Shown: positions 23,683 to 30,642, counted from the first letter of the stretch. The stretch is DNA of 30,642 nucleotides from Thermoanaerobacter sp049701115 (GCF_049701115.1 NZ_JBNATX010000026.1:1-30642), one strand, 5' to 3'. Numbers and translations: made by a program. Notes: generated by a model not told the origin, from the letters alone.

Positions 23683-23691
23683 ATTATACCA
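23683..23691 (-). promoter_or_regulatory. Extended -10 promoter of the groES-like gene
   Basis: On the minus strand TGGTATAAT (23683-23691) forms an extended -10 box 47 bp before the start codon; no good -35 box is at the right distance. A GAAAGGGG ribosome-binding site follows. Confidence 0.5.
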
Positions 23692-23695
23692 AATT

Positions 23696-24283
23696 TTATT
23701 GCTCTGTAATTCCTAATAATTGATTTAATTTTGCCTTATCAAATCCTACCACTATTGTGCCATTAATATCTGTCTGGGGCACGCCTCTTTGCCCTGTTCT
23801 TCTAACCAATTCTGCAGCTGCAGCCGGATTTTTGGTCACGTCTATTTCTCTAAAAGGTATGTTGTGCTGTCTTAAGTAAGCCTTTGTAGCATTGCACCAA
23901 GGGCAAGAAGGGCTCACATACACTGTAACCCTAAGGGGCTTTTTATCTTTTCCGTCTGATGATTTCCCCGGTGATACCACCAAAAGCTTTTCATAGTATT
24001 CTTTGCTTTGAAGACCAAACACAAATTGCCAGGGCTCTTTTTCTTTAAAGAGTATGACAGAAGGCACAACTTTTATGCCAAATTGCGGATGAATATCTTT
24101 AACCTGTGACGCATTTACTACATAAACTGGTACTTTGGGATTATCTTCGCTAAATTTTTTCATTACCTCTAACGCTTCTAAACTTTTTTGTGAAGATTCC
24201 GAGTAAAACATTAGCATAAAAACATCTTCTTCTTTACTTCTTATTTCTTCGAAATGCTCCAGACTCTTCACGTATTCCAGCAT
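23696..24283 (-). CDS. Thioredoxin-like/glutaredoxin fusion protein
   Basis: A 195-residue cytoplasmic two-domain protein. Residues 1 to about 103 form a thioredoxin-like domain: M-L-M-F-Y-S at the active-site strand and a cis-proline region V-V-P-S at 72-75. Its CxxC is replaced by residues S28-E29-S30-S31, so it cannot do dithiol exchange. After a charged linker (about 104-116) comes a glutaredoxin of the NrdH/YruB type with C127-P-W-C130 and the R-G-V-P-Q-T-D-I-N-G segment, which should be redox active. A disulfide-reductase or redox-relay role is likely, but the partner is unknown. It lies upstream of groES on the same strand with its own promoter. Confidence 0.88.
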   Translation of the reverse strand: MLEYVKSLEHFEEIRSKEEDVFMLMFYSESSQKSLEALEVMKKFSEDNPKVPVYVVNASQVKDIHPQFGIKVVPSVILFKEKEPWQFVFGLQSKEYYEKLLVVSPGKSSDGKDKKPLRVTVYVSPSCPWCNATKAYLRQHNIPFREIDVTKNPAAAAELVRRTGQRGVPQTDINGTIVVGFDKAKLNQLLGITEQ

Positions 24284-24333
24284 CGAATCACCTCTTTCAC
24301 TCCTACCCCCCGTAAGTATTGGGTTCGATTTAT

Positions 24334-24362
24334 ATTATAAGTAAAAGAAAGACAGAAATCAA
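24334..24362 (-). promoter_or_regulatory. Promoter of the thioredoxin-like/glutaredoxin gene
   Basis: On the minus strand TTGATT (24357-24362), a 17-bp spacer and a perfect TATAAT (24334-24339), 50 bp before the start; an AGAGGTGA ribosome-binding site follows. It is divergent from the pullulanase promoter about 25 bp away. Confidence 0.75.
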
Positions 24363-24386
24363 GATATTTTTTAACAATCTTCATAA

Positions 24387-24415
24387 TTGAAAGCACTCCT
24401 ACCTTATTATATAAT
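24387..24415 (+). promoter_or_regulatory. Promoter of the pullulanase gene
   Basis: TTGAAA (24387-24392), 17-bp spacer, TATAAT (24410-24415), followed by AAAGGAGAGG and the ATG at 24441. No catabolite-repression operator is obvious in the short 5' region. Confidence 0.8.
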
Positions 24416-24440
24416 AGTGAATTGAGAAAGGAGAGGTAAT

Positions 24441-26321
24441 ATGTGTAAAAAATACGACGAATATCCTGTATATAACGGAGAACTGGGTTATACTTTTTCA
24501 CCCGCCTCGTCAAAATTTCGTCTTTGGGCTCCAACAGCAGAAAAAGTCTACCTTCATCTTGTAAAAAACGGGAATTCGACAGAAATAGAAATGGAAAAGG
24601 CTGAGGGCGGTACCTGGTTTAAAGAAGTGGAAGGCAATATAAAAAATTCGCTTTACACCTATAAAATATTAAGAAATGGAAAAATTGTAGAGACGGTAGA
24701 TCCCTATGCTAAGGCTTTAACAGCCAACGGTACCCATGGAGTAGTAGTTGATTTAAGGGATACGAACCCTGCTGGATGGGAAAAAGATACAAAGCCTTTT
24801 TTTGAAAACCCAGTAGATGCCATTATATATGAGCTTCACGTAAGAGATTTTTCAATCCATAAAGAATCCGGGATAAAAAATAAGGGGAAATACTTAGCAT
24901 TTACAGAAAACGGAACAAGATATGGTGAAATAAAAACGGGTTTGGACCACCTTGTAGAACTGGGAATAACCCATCTTCACCTTTTGCCTATACAAGACTT
25001 TGCAAGCGTAGACGAAACAACAGGAGGCTATAATTGGGGATATGACCCTTATCATTATTTTGTACCAGAAGGCAGTTACTCGCAAAACCCTAGCGACCCT
25101 GTAGCAAGAATAAGGGAAGTAAAGGAAATGATACTTTCATTGCACAAAGCTGGAATACGAGTTATACTGGATGTAGTCTACAACCACACCTATACTACTG
25201 GCGATTCAATATTAGATAAAGTAGAACCCGGTTATTTTTATCGGCTAAAAAAAGATGGGACTTATTCGAACGGCTCTGGATGTGGAAATGAAACTGCCTC
25301 TGAAAGGCCTATGATGAAAAAGCTGATGATAGACTCTCTAAAGTACTGGGTAAAAGAATACCATGTAGACGGTTTTAGATTTGACCTCATGGGTTTACAC
25401 GATGTAAATACAATGAAAGAAATTGAGGAAGAACTTCACAAACAAGACCCTACTCTCCTCTTATATGGAGAACCCTGGACTGCTGGAGAAACCGTTCTTC
25501 CTCCAGAAAAACAATTCACAAAAGGAGCCCAAAAAGGAACAAGAATAGCCGTTTTTAATGATAACTTCAGAAATGCTATAAAAGGCCTTCCTGACGACGC
25601 ATCCTGCGGTTTTGCCACCGGAGCGAAAAATAAGGAATCGGAAATAATGAAAGGGGTAGTAGGGTCAATAGAATATTCAAATGAAATAAAAGACTTCACT
25701 CAAACCCCTCAAGAGACGATAAACTACGTGTCCTGTCATGACAACCTAACCCTCTGGGATAAAATTGCAAAGAGCAGACCAAAAGAAAGCGAAGAGAATC
25801 GCATACTTATGGACAAATTGAGCAATATGATAATTTTGACAAGTCAAGGAATTCCTTTCTTACATGCAGGGGAGGAGTTTTTAAGGACAAAAAAAGGAAA
25901 TAACAATAGTTACAATGCCGGTGATGAAATAAACCAGCTTGAATGGCCTCGAAAATCCAAGTACATAGAGGTTTTTGAATATTACAAGGGCTTGATAAGA
26001 TTGAGAAAAGAGCATCCCGCTTTTCGAATGAGGTCGCCAGAAGAAATAAGGTCTAAGCTTTCTTTTATAAAAAGCCCTAAAAATACAGTAGCTTTTTTGC
26101 TAAAAGAACACGCAAACCAAGACCCCTGGAAAAAAATCTTGGTAATATACAACCCCACAAAGTCCTTCGCAGAAGTACAATTGCCTCAAGGAGAGTGGAA
26201 AGTGGTAGTTGACAATAAAAATGCTGGAATATCGCCTATCGAAAAAGGAGACTGGATACTCATGGAACATAGTATAAAAATTCCTCCTATTTGCGGAATG
26301 GTCCTTTTTAGTGAAATATAA
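24441..26321 (+). CDS. pulA: Type I pullulanase (intracellular GH13 debranching enzyme)
   Basis: A 626-residue enzyme that hydrolyses alpha-1,6 branch points in pullulan, limit dextrin or glycogen. An N-terminal CBM48-like domain (about 15-105) is followed by the GH13 barrel. The type I pullulanase signature YNWGYDP (197-203) is present, along with D315 (nucleophile, GFRFD), E344 (acid/base, YGEPW) and D434 (SCHDN). Region I is DVVYNH (244-249). There is no signal peptide, so it acts in the cytoplasm, probably on imported maltodextrins or glycogen. It stands alone as a plus-strand gene with its own promoter and terminator; no other glycogen gene is in the window. Confidence 0.95.
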   Translation: MCKKYDEYPVYNGELGYTFSPASSKFRLWAPTAEKVYLHLVKNGNSTEIEMEKAEGGTWFKEVEGNIKNSLYTYKILRNGKIVETVDPYAKALTANGTHGVVVDLRDTNPAGWEKDTKPFFENPVDAIIYELHVRDFSIHKESGIKNKGKYLAFTENGTRYGEIKTGLDHLVELGITHLHLLPIQDFASVDETTGGYNWGYDPYHYFVPEGSYSQNPSDPVARIREVKEMILSLHKAGIRVILDVVYNHTYTTGDSILDKVEPGYFYRLKKDGTYSNGSGCGNETASERPMMKKLMIDSLKYWVKEYHVDGFRFDLMGLHDVNTMKEIEEELHKQDPTLLLYGEPWTAGETVLPPEKQFTKGAQKGTRIAVFNDNFRNAIKGLPDDASCGFATGAKNKESEIMKGVVGSIEYSNEIKDFTQTPQETINYVSCHDNLTLWDKIAKSRPKESEENRILMDKLSNMIILTSQGIPFLHAGEEFLRTKKGNNNSYNAGDEINQLEWPRKSKYIEVFEYYKGLIRLRKEHPAFRMRSPEEIRSKLSFIKSPKNTVAFLLKEHANQDPWKKILVIYNPTKSFAEVQLPQGEWKVVVDNKNAGISPIEKGDWILMEHSIKIPPICGMVLFSEI

Positions 26322-26345
26322 AGGAGCGGTTTTCAAACCGCTCCT
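26322..26345. terminator. Bidirectional terminator between pullulanase and the radical SAM gene
   Basis: AGGAGCGGTTT (26322-26332) and AAACCGCTCCT (26335-26345) form a perfect 11-bp inverted repeat directly after the pullulanase stop codon. The T-rich side faces the minus strand (TTATATTT), so it fits best as terminator of the radical SAM gene and also serves the pullulanase. Confidence 0.8.
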
Positions 26346-26360
26346 CTTATCCCATAAAAT

Positions 26361-27350
26361 TCAAAATTGGCTACCGAATACATATACTTTCTCCTCTGGC
26401 ACAAACTCTTTTACCTTTTCTGCAACAAATTCTTCATAATGTCTGGCCTTCTTATAAGTAAATACTTTATCCTGAAAGACAGTATCGTATGAAAAAATAG
26501 GAGAAGCCTCATTTAATCTTTCTATCCGCTTTGCCTGCTCTTTAGACATTCTAAAAGCTCCAATATTTACATCTCTTACACTTTCTGCAGGTATATGGTT
26601 AAATACCTCTTTAACAAATTCTTCGTAGACTTTTTCGAAATCTCGCACATACATTACAGGTTCGATGGATATCCTGATTTTTAATCCTTTAGCGATTGCT
26701 CTTTGAATACCTTTCAGCCTCATTTTTAGAGGAGGAGTAAATCTTTCGTAAATATCAATTACTGGCTGTGGCAATAAAGTCCAAGCAAAAATTACGTTAG
26801 GGGGAATTTCTATTTTTTCAAGATGTGAAAAATTAGCACTTTTTGTCCTTATCTCTAAAAGTAAATCTCTTGAAGATGCATATTTTATCCATTCTTCACA
26901 AAAACCCGTAATATAATCAAGTGCCAGCAAATCCGTTTCATAGGATATGCTTAAATATATCTTCCCCTCTTCAAGAAGTTTATCTACTTCTTCAAAATAG
27001 TCTTCTAAGTTCACAAATATGACTATGTGGGCAGAAGGGTACAAACCTTGAAGGTAACAATAATCACACTGATAAAGACAGTTATACACATTGGAGGTGT
27101 GGTAAAAACGCAAATTCCCGAAGTCTTCACAAAGTTTTGAACCCGGATACACGAATGAGTGCCTTTTTTTTGCGATTATCAGATTTTGCCTGTCCTTTTG
27201 CACAATATAATTCTGATTAGGCCTGTTGAAAACCTCACTATACTTGTTTATATAGACCACTGTGCTTTTGGGGAATTTTTCTAATATTTTAACCGCTCTA
27301 GGATGGTCTTTTACATCTTTTTCAACGTAAATATGAGAGAATTTTTTCAA
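26361..27350 (-). CDS. Spore photoproduct lyase-like radical SAM protein
   Basis: A 329-residue radical SAM protein of the SPL family. The cluster motif is C91-x3-C95-x2-C98 in NCLYQCDYCYLQG, followed by the family's F-V-N-L-E-D-Y-F segment. At the place where Bacillus SplB has its essential hydrogen-donor cysteine (C141, context S-C-T-S-D) this protein reads S-Y-E-T-D with Y139, so true thymine-dimer repair by the SplB mechanism is doubtful and the substrate is unknown. The start is TTG 27350 with a GGGAGGAAG site 6 nt upstream. It overlaps the nucleosidase-like gene by 29 bp, which suggests coupled translation and a joint role. Confidence 0.85.
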   Translation of the reverse strand: MKKFSHIYVEKDVKDHPRAVKILEKFPKSTVVYINKYSEVFNRPNQNYIVQKDRQNLIIAKKRHSFVYPGSKLCEDFGNLRFYHTSNVYNCLYQCDYCYLQGLYPSAHIVIFVNLEDYFEEVDKLLEEGKIYLSISYETDLLALDYITGFCEEWIKYASSRDLLLEIRTKSANFSHLEKIEIPPNVIFAWTLLPQPVIDIYERFTPPLKMRLKGIQRAIAKGLKIRISIEPVMYVRDFEKVYEEFVKEVFNHIPAESVRDVNIGAFRMSKEQAKRIERLNEASPIFSYDTVFQDKVFTYKKARHYEEFVAEKVKEFVPEEKVYVFGSQF

Positions 27351-28146
27351 AAGCTTCCTCCCTCTCTTTTTTAGTTTTTACAACAATATCTATGAACTTT
27401 TTAAAAAAAACTATGTCTTTTTTCTCCCTCACTTTGAAATGAAGACATGCTTTATATAAGATTCTTTTTTGACTCTCAGTAAGATGCAAATTGTTAGACA
27501 GCACTTCCATTATTTCTTTCTCTTCTTGTGTAAAAACTTCTCCTGTCTTAAAGGATTCTCTGACTTTTTTAATGAAACGATCTATGTCTTCTACTTTGTC
27601 TCCTACCAATTCCTCCACATACTTTTGAGAAATTCTTTCAAAATCCAAGGAGTCAGAGACAATCTTCAACACATAAATTTGATGGGTCTCAAAAAACTTT
27701 GAAGCGGCTTCATAAAAACCGCTTCCTTCCATATCACAAATAGCAGCCTCTAAAGAAGCCGGAGCTCTTACAACATAATTGAAGGTCTCTAAGTCTTTTT
27801 CTTCAAAAGAATGGTCTATTAAAACATCCGGCACAAAAACTTTTTTTCTCTCATTATCGATTATCTTGTTCACAAGATAAAGTCGTCCTTTATCCTCCTG
27901 AAACTTCGAACCAGCAATTCCAATATTAAGAGCTATCCCATCTTTTGTTTCGCCGTATTTGCCTACAGTGTAGCCTAATGCTGTAGCAATATTTAATTTC
28001 CCTATCCCGGTTACCGTAAGAACAATCTCATCGTTTAAAAACGTCTGAAAATATCTATTACTAAGGTCTCTTTTCAAGTCATAATATCTAATAAAGGATT
28101 TTGCCTCTGGGTAAAGAGCAAAAAACAAGAAAACCATTAGACTCAT
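27322..28146 (-). CDS. Nucleoside phosphorylase/5'-methylthioadenosine nucleosidase-like protein
   Basis: A 274-residue protein. Residues 1 to about 170 show the PNP/MTAN fold: T-G-I-G-K-L-N-I-A (46-54), N-I-G-I-A-G-S (74-80), the ribose-binding M139-E140 in CDMEGSGFYEAA, and the catalytic-type D165 in IVSDSLD. The C-terminal 100 residues are charged and helical and do not belong to the usual family length (about 230). It could cleave 5'-deoxyadenosine or methylthioadenosine, products of SAM enzymes such as the radical SAM protein whose gene overlaps its end. Its start overlaps the tyrS stop by 4 bp. Confidence 0.78.
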   Translation of the reverse strand: MSLMVFLFFALYPEAKSFIRYYDLKRDLSNRYFQTFLNDEIVLTVTGIGKLNIATALGYTVGKYGETKDGIALNIGIAGSKFQEDKGRLYLVNKIIDNERKKVFVPDVLIDHSFEEKDLETFNYVVRAPASLEAAICDMEGSGFYEAASKFFETHQIYVLKIVSDSLDFERISQKYVEELVGDKVEDIDRFIKKVRESFKTGEVFTQEEKEIMEVLSNNLHLTESQKRILYKACLHFKVREKKDIVFFKKFIDIVVKTKKEREEAFEKILSYLR

Positions 28147-29363
28147 CCTTTTATTACTAGTCTATGATACTCCTTTTTGCCCTTCCTCACTAAAAGAGCT
28201 CCATCTTTCAACATATCTTCCCTTATACAGGCTTCAATATCCTCTATTCTCTGATTGTTTACATAAAGGCCTCCCTGCTGTATAAGCCTTCTTCCTTCGC
28301 TTTTCGAAGAAATTACTTTCGCATCAAAAAGCACATCAACAATCTTCTTCCCGATTACATCTTGAGAAACTTCTACGCTTGGAATATGATTTACCTCACC
28401 GCCACCTTCGAATAAAGCCTCCGCTGCTTTTTGTGCCTTTACAGCCTCTTCTTCTCCGTGAACCAACTTCGTCACTTCAAAAGCAAGAACCTTTTTCGCC
28501 TCATTTATCTCTTTATCTTTCAACTGCCCAAGCCTTTTAACCTCTTCCATAGGAAGAAAAGTCAAAAGCGCCAATGCCTTCTCTACATCTTTGTCATCTA
28601 TGTTTCTCCAATACTGATAAAATTCATAAGGAGACGTCTTATCGGGGTCAAGCCAAACAGCCCCTTTTTCAGTCTTCCCCATTTTCTTTCCTTCGCTGGT
28701 AGTGAGAAGGACAAAAGTCATTCCATAGACCTGCTTCCCTTCTTTTTTGCGTATAAGCTCTACCCCGGCAATTATATTTGACCATTGGTCATTTCCACCC
28801 ATCTGCATTATACAACCATAACGCCTGTAAAGTTCTAAGAAATCATAGGCTTGCATGAGCATATAGTTAAATTCAAGAAAAGTAAGGCCCCTCTCCATCC
28901 TTGTTTTAAAAGCCTCGGCCTCAAGCATGCGGTTTACGGTAAAATGAACTCCTATGTCCCTCAAAAACTCTATATAATTCAAATTAAGAAGCCATTTAGC
29001 ATTATTTTCCATTATTGCTTTGCCGTCAGAAAAATCTATAAACCGCTCCATTTGCCTCTTGAAGGCTTCGGCATTTTTATCTATCTCTTCTTTAGTCAGC
29101 ATTTTTCTCATGTCAGTTCTTCCAGTTGGATCTCCTATAAGAGCAGTTCCACCTCCCAAAAGCACAATTGGCCTATGACCTGCCCTCTGCATATGAGCCA
29201 TTGCCATCATCTGAAGTAAATGTCCTACATGCAAGCTATCGGCAGTTGGATCAAATCCTATGTAAAAAGTTATCTTTTCATTTTTCAAAAGTCTTTCAAT
29301 CTCTTCTTCATGGGTCATTTGAGCTATGTATCCTCTTTCTTTCAAGACCTCTAAAACAGACAC
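28143..29363 (-). CDS. tyrS: Tyrosyl-tRNA synthetase
   Basis: A 406-residue class I aminoacyl-tRNA synthetase charging tRNA-Tyr. It has the HIGH-type motif HVGH (45-48), the tyrosine-pocket region Q-A-Y-D-F (171-175), the KMSKS equivalent KMGKT (227-231) and a C-terminal S4 RNA-binding domain (about 340-400). I use the GTG at 29363, with GGGGGT 6 nt upstream, because the protein then begins SVLEVLKERGYIAQ like other TyrS proteins. The longer reading up to 29471 is hydrophobic, unlike the family, and covers the promoter. The short leader has no T-box, unlike many firmicute tyrS genes. Confidence 0.96.
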   Translation of the reverse strand: MSVLEVLKERGYIAQMTHEEEIERLLKNEKITFYIGFDPTADSLHVGHLLQMMAMAHMQRAGHRPIVLLGGGTALIGDPTGRTDMRKMLTKEEIDKNAEAFKRQMERFIDFSDGKAIMENNAKWLLNLNYIEFLRDIGVHFTVNRMLEAEAFKTRMERGLTFLEFNYMLMQAYDFLELYRRYGCIMQMGGNDQWSNIIAGVELIRKKEGKQVYGMTFVLLTTSEGKKMGKTEKGAVWLDPDKTSPYEFYQYWRNIDDKDVEKALALLTFLPMEEVKRLGQLKDKEINEAKKVLAFEVTKLVHGEEEAVKAQKAAEALFEGGGEVNHIPSVEVSQDVIGKKIVDVLFDAKVISSKSEGRRLIQQGGLYVNNQRIEDIEACIREDMLKDGALLVRKGKKEYHRLVIKG

Positions 29364-29394
29364 ATTTATACCCCCATCATTTGCTTTTTGTATT

Positions 29395-29423
29395 ATTGTA
29401 TCAAAGTGAAAAAATATTTTCAA
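29395..29423 (-). promoter_or_regulatory. Promoter of the tyrS operon
   Basis: On the minus strand TTGAAA (29418-29423), 17-bp spacer, TACAAT (29395-29400), giving a leader of about 25 nt before the GTG start of tyrS. It is too short to hold a T-box. Confidence 0.7.
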
Positions 29424-29431
29424 ATGTTTTT

Positions 29432-29440
29432 TGATATAAT
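29432..29440 (+). promoter_or_regulatory. Extended -10 promoter of the plus-strand RlmH paralog
   Basis: TGATATAAT (29432-29440) forms an extended -10 box without a good -35, followed by GCAGGTGA and the ATG at 29471. It is divergent from and overlaps the -35 side of the tyrS promoter. Confidence 0.55.
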
Positions 29441-29470
29441 TAAGATATAGAAAAAGAGCAGGTGAAAGCA

Positions 29471-29872
29471 ATGAATTATAAATTCATAATACTTTCCAGA
29501 CAAATAGAACCCTTTTATGAAAAGGCCATAGAAGAATATTTTAAAAGATTGAAGAGGTTTTGCAGCGTTTCCCTTTCAGTATATAAAACTCATAAAAAAG
29601 TCCCTTCAAAAGAATTAGAAAAATTTCTTAAGGTAGTAATTTCAAATGATGGGAAAACCATATCCTCCGAAGAATTTGCTTTAAAAATAAAAGAATTTGA
29701 GATGAAATCCATGACAAATATAGCTTTTCTTATAGGAAAAGAATTTGAAGCCGGGGATGAAAAGCTTGTAATATCACGTATGAAACTATCAGAAGGACTG
29801 ACTGCCACCCTCCTTGCAGAGCAGCTTTATCGCGCCTATAAAATACTTAGAAACGAACCGTATCATAAATAA
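29471..29872 (+). CDS. Divergent RlmH paralog with catalytic tail but without SAM loop
   Basis: A 133-residue SPOUT-type protein of the RlmH family. The C-terminus Q-L-Y-R-A-Y-K-I-L-R-N-E-P-Y-H-K is a complete RlmH tail, which in known RlmH supplies catalytic residues to the partner subunit. The SAM-binding glycine loop (IGG-x-x-G in RlmH) is changed to LIGKEFEAG, a few residues are lost, and the T-x-P-H motif reads K-L-S-E-G. It should therefore bind SAM poorly or not at all. ATG 29471 is preferred over GTG 29462, since GGTGA is then the ribosome-binding site. Its stop lies 1 bp from that of the convergent rlmH. Confidence 0.82.
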   Translation: MNYKFIILSRQIEPFYEKAIEEYFKRLKRFCSVSLSVYKTHKKVPSKELEKFLKVVISNDGKTISSEEFALKIKEFEMKSMTNIAFLIGKEFEAGDEKLVISRMKLSEGLTATLLAEQLYRAYKILRNEPYHK

Positions 29873-29873
29873 A

Positions 29874-30320
29874 TTAAGAAAAAACTCGATAAATCTGTTC
29901 CAAAAGTATAAGCCTTGCAATCTGGTGAGGAAATGTCATCCTAGAAAATGATATACTTTCATCAGACCTTTCTTTTACTTTATGCCAGAGTCCTAATGAG
30001 CCCCCTATCACAAAAGTTATATCTTTATATCCCTCTTCAATAGCGTTTTTTATGAGGGCAGAAAATTCATCGGTCGAAATTTCTTTCCCCTCTATCGCAA
30101 GTACCACAACATAACTTTCTTTTTTAATTTTATCTAGTATCCTCTCTCCCTCTATTTCGAGCACTTTTTCTATATGAGCCGGATTTTTTGGCTCCTCTTC
30201 TTCTTTTACTTCCACCAACTCTATATCCCATTTTTTTCTAAGCTTCTCTATGTAAAACTGTATTCCTCTTTTTATATAATCCTCCTTTATAGTACCCACA
30301 GCTAATATTCTTATTCTCAT
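29874..30320 (-). CDS. rlmH: RlmH, 23S rRNA (pseudouridine-1915-N3) methyltransferase, lacking the C-terminal tail
   Basis: A 148-residue SPOUT methyltransferase. It starts MRIRILAVGTIKEDY and has an intact SAM loop FVIGGSLGL and the M-T-F-P-H-Q motif, as in functional RlmH. Normal firmicute RlmH is about 159 residues and ends I-Y-R-x-x-x-I-x-x-x-x-P-Y-H-K/R; this one stops at L-E-Q-I-Y-R-V-F-S, so the last 10 or so residues, including the catalytic Y-H, are missing. The bases after the stop do not encode the tail in any frame. It is expected to bind SAM but to need the tail from another subunit. It lies 3 bp after the CxxH/CxxC gene, an arrangement also known from Bacillus. Confidence 0.88.
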   Translation of the reverse strand: MRIRILAVGTIKEDYIKRGIQFYIEKLRKKWDIELVEVKEEEEPKNPAHIEKVLEIEGERILDKIKKESYVVVLAIEGKEISTDEFSALIKNAIEEGYKDITFVIGGSLGLWHKVKERSDESISFSRMTFPHQIARLILLEQIYRVFS

Positions 30321-30323
30321 ATT

Positions 30324-30491
30324 TCAGACCACCAAATACTTAGGAGGTTCATCACAGAAATCGCATTTATGAGGAACAAGCCAATCTGTAAAAGAAACCT
30401 CGTCCAGCCTATATATATCAGGTGGTTGCTCATACACTTCTACAAACTCTTCTATAGCATCCTCTAAATGCTTCTCACACACTACGTACAT
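30324..30491 (-). CDS. CxxH/CxxC small zinc-ribbon-like protein (YyzF family)
   Basis: A 55-residue protein with C5-x2-H8 near the N-terminus and C43-x2-C46 near the C-terminus, a probable single zinc site. Small proteins of this pattern lie next to rlmH in Bacillus (YyzF) and are of unknown function. I use ATG 30491, with GGGGAG upstream; an ATG at 30527 would add 12 residues and push the conserved start inward. It is probably cotranscribed with rlmH, whose start is 3 bp away. Confidence 0.82.
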   Translation of the reverse strand: MYVVCEKHLEDAIEEFVEVYEQPPDIYRLDEVSFTDWLVPHKCDFCDEPPKYLVV

Positions 30492-30527
30492 CAAACTCTC
30501 CCCTGTTCTTATAAGAGGTGGTAACAT

Positions 30528-30642
30528 CTACTTCTCAAGGACAATAGTAGCATATCCTTCTTTTCCAGTCAATGTCTTATACTTAACTGTCTGTGTCAAG
30601 ATTTTGTAGGTAAAAAATTTTTATAACTGACCTCACCGTTAA
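30528..30642 (-). other. Right edge, possible end of a gene or remnant
   Basis: On the minus strand an open stretch of 30 codons between stops (30621-30623 and 30528-30530) ends in K-T-L-T-G-K-E-G-Y-A-T-I-V-L-E-K. It has no ATG, only TTG. It could be a remnant of the gene that used to lie before the CxxH/CxxC gene. A TTGACA box (30594-30599) has no -10 at proper distance. Nothing firm can be called. Confidence 0.2.

Noticed and set aside
24268..24534. 88-residue minus-strand ORF across the pullulanase start
   Set aside because: It overlaps two divergent promoters and the pullulanase coding start, has no ribosome-binding site of note and no recognisable domain.
28431..29434. Several plus-strand ORFs of 88-122 residues inside tyrS
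   Set aside because: Antisense shadows of tyrS with skewed composition (rich in Ser, Pro, His, Leu) and no start signals.
29364..29461. T-box riboswitch before tyrS
   Set aside because: The leader after the predicted promoter is only about 25 nt and holds no specifier stem or T-box sequence.
29364..29471. N-terminal extension of TyrS from ATG 29471
   Set aside because: It would cover the tyrS promoter and is hydrophobic; the GTG at 29363 gives the family start.
29874..29890. Simple frameshift explaining the missing RlmH tail
   Set aside because: Translation past the T-run in the other frames does not give P-Y-H-K/R; the tail sequence is absent, not shifted.

Overview
The window looks like a piece of a low-GC, Gram-positive, probably thermophilic clostridial chromosome of the Thermoanaerobacter/Caldanaerobacter type. 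This is inferred from several things: strong AGGAGG ribosome-binding sites, textbook sigma-A promoters, a clostridial SUF operon without sufA, a type I pullulanase, an RlmH/CxxH-CxxC pair as in other Firmicutes, and a combined type I-B plus III-B CRISPR system. The species cannot be fixed from sequence reading alone. No tRNA, rRNA, transposase or CRISPR array is visible.

Left part (about 1-18,000, all minus strand). This is a very large CRISPR-Cas locus read right to left: cas6, a CARF-HTH regulator, csx15, a compact Card1/Can2-type CARF nuclease, cmr1-cmr2(cas10)-cmr3-cmr4-cmr5-cmr6, then with only 2 bp between genes cas8b-cas7-cas5-cas3-cas4-cas1-cas2, and finally a leader-like palindromic region running off the left edge, where an array would be expected. 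The III-B module has an intact GGDD cyclase in Cas10 but no HD nuclease domain, so its ancillary immunity should act mainly through cyclic oligoadenylate. The genes for such a pathway are next door: an effector nuclease (Card1-like), a probable ring nuclease (Csx15) and a CARF protein with a LuxR-type HTH that could turn the second messenger into a transcriptional response. One Cas6 probably serves both systems.

The most unusual regulatory structure in the locus lies before the Card1-like gene. Its only good Shine-Dalgarno sequence is 52 nt from the start codon, but a strong hairpin sits exactly between them and would reduce the effective spacing to 8 nt.

Middle (about 18,000-24,300). A short promoter-bearing ORF and a 62-bp near-perfect palindromic element separate the cas locus from the sufC-B-D-S-U iron-sulfur assembly operon (minus strand, promoter at 23,221-23,249). 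Upstream lie an orphan groES-like gene with its own terminator and a thioredoxin-like/glutaredoxin fusion protein.

Right part (about 24,400-30,642). A plus-strand type I pullulanase is followed by a bidirectional terminator. Then come minus-strand tyrS, a nucleosidase-like gene and a spore-photoproduct-lyase-like radical SAM gene, all overlapping or coupled. Last is a convergent pair of RlmH paralogs whose stop codons are 1 bp apart, plus a CxxH/CxxC zinc-ribbon-like small protein.

The RlmH pair is the most intriguing observation. One copy keeps the SAM-binding glycine loop but lacks the catalytic C-terminal tail. The other keeps the tail but has lost the glycine loop. RlmH is known to build its active site from both subunits of a dimer, so this looks like a candidate complementary heterodimer.
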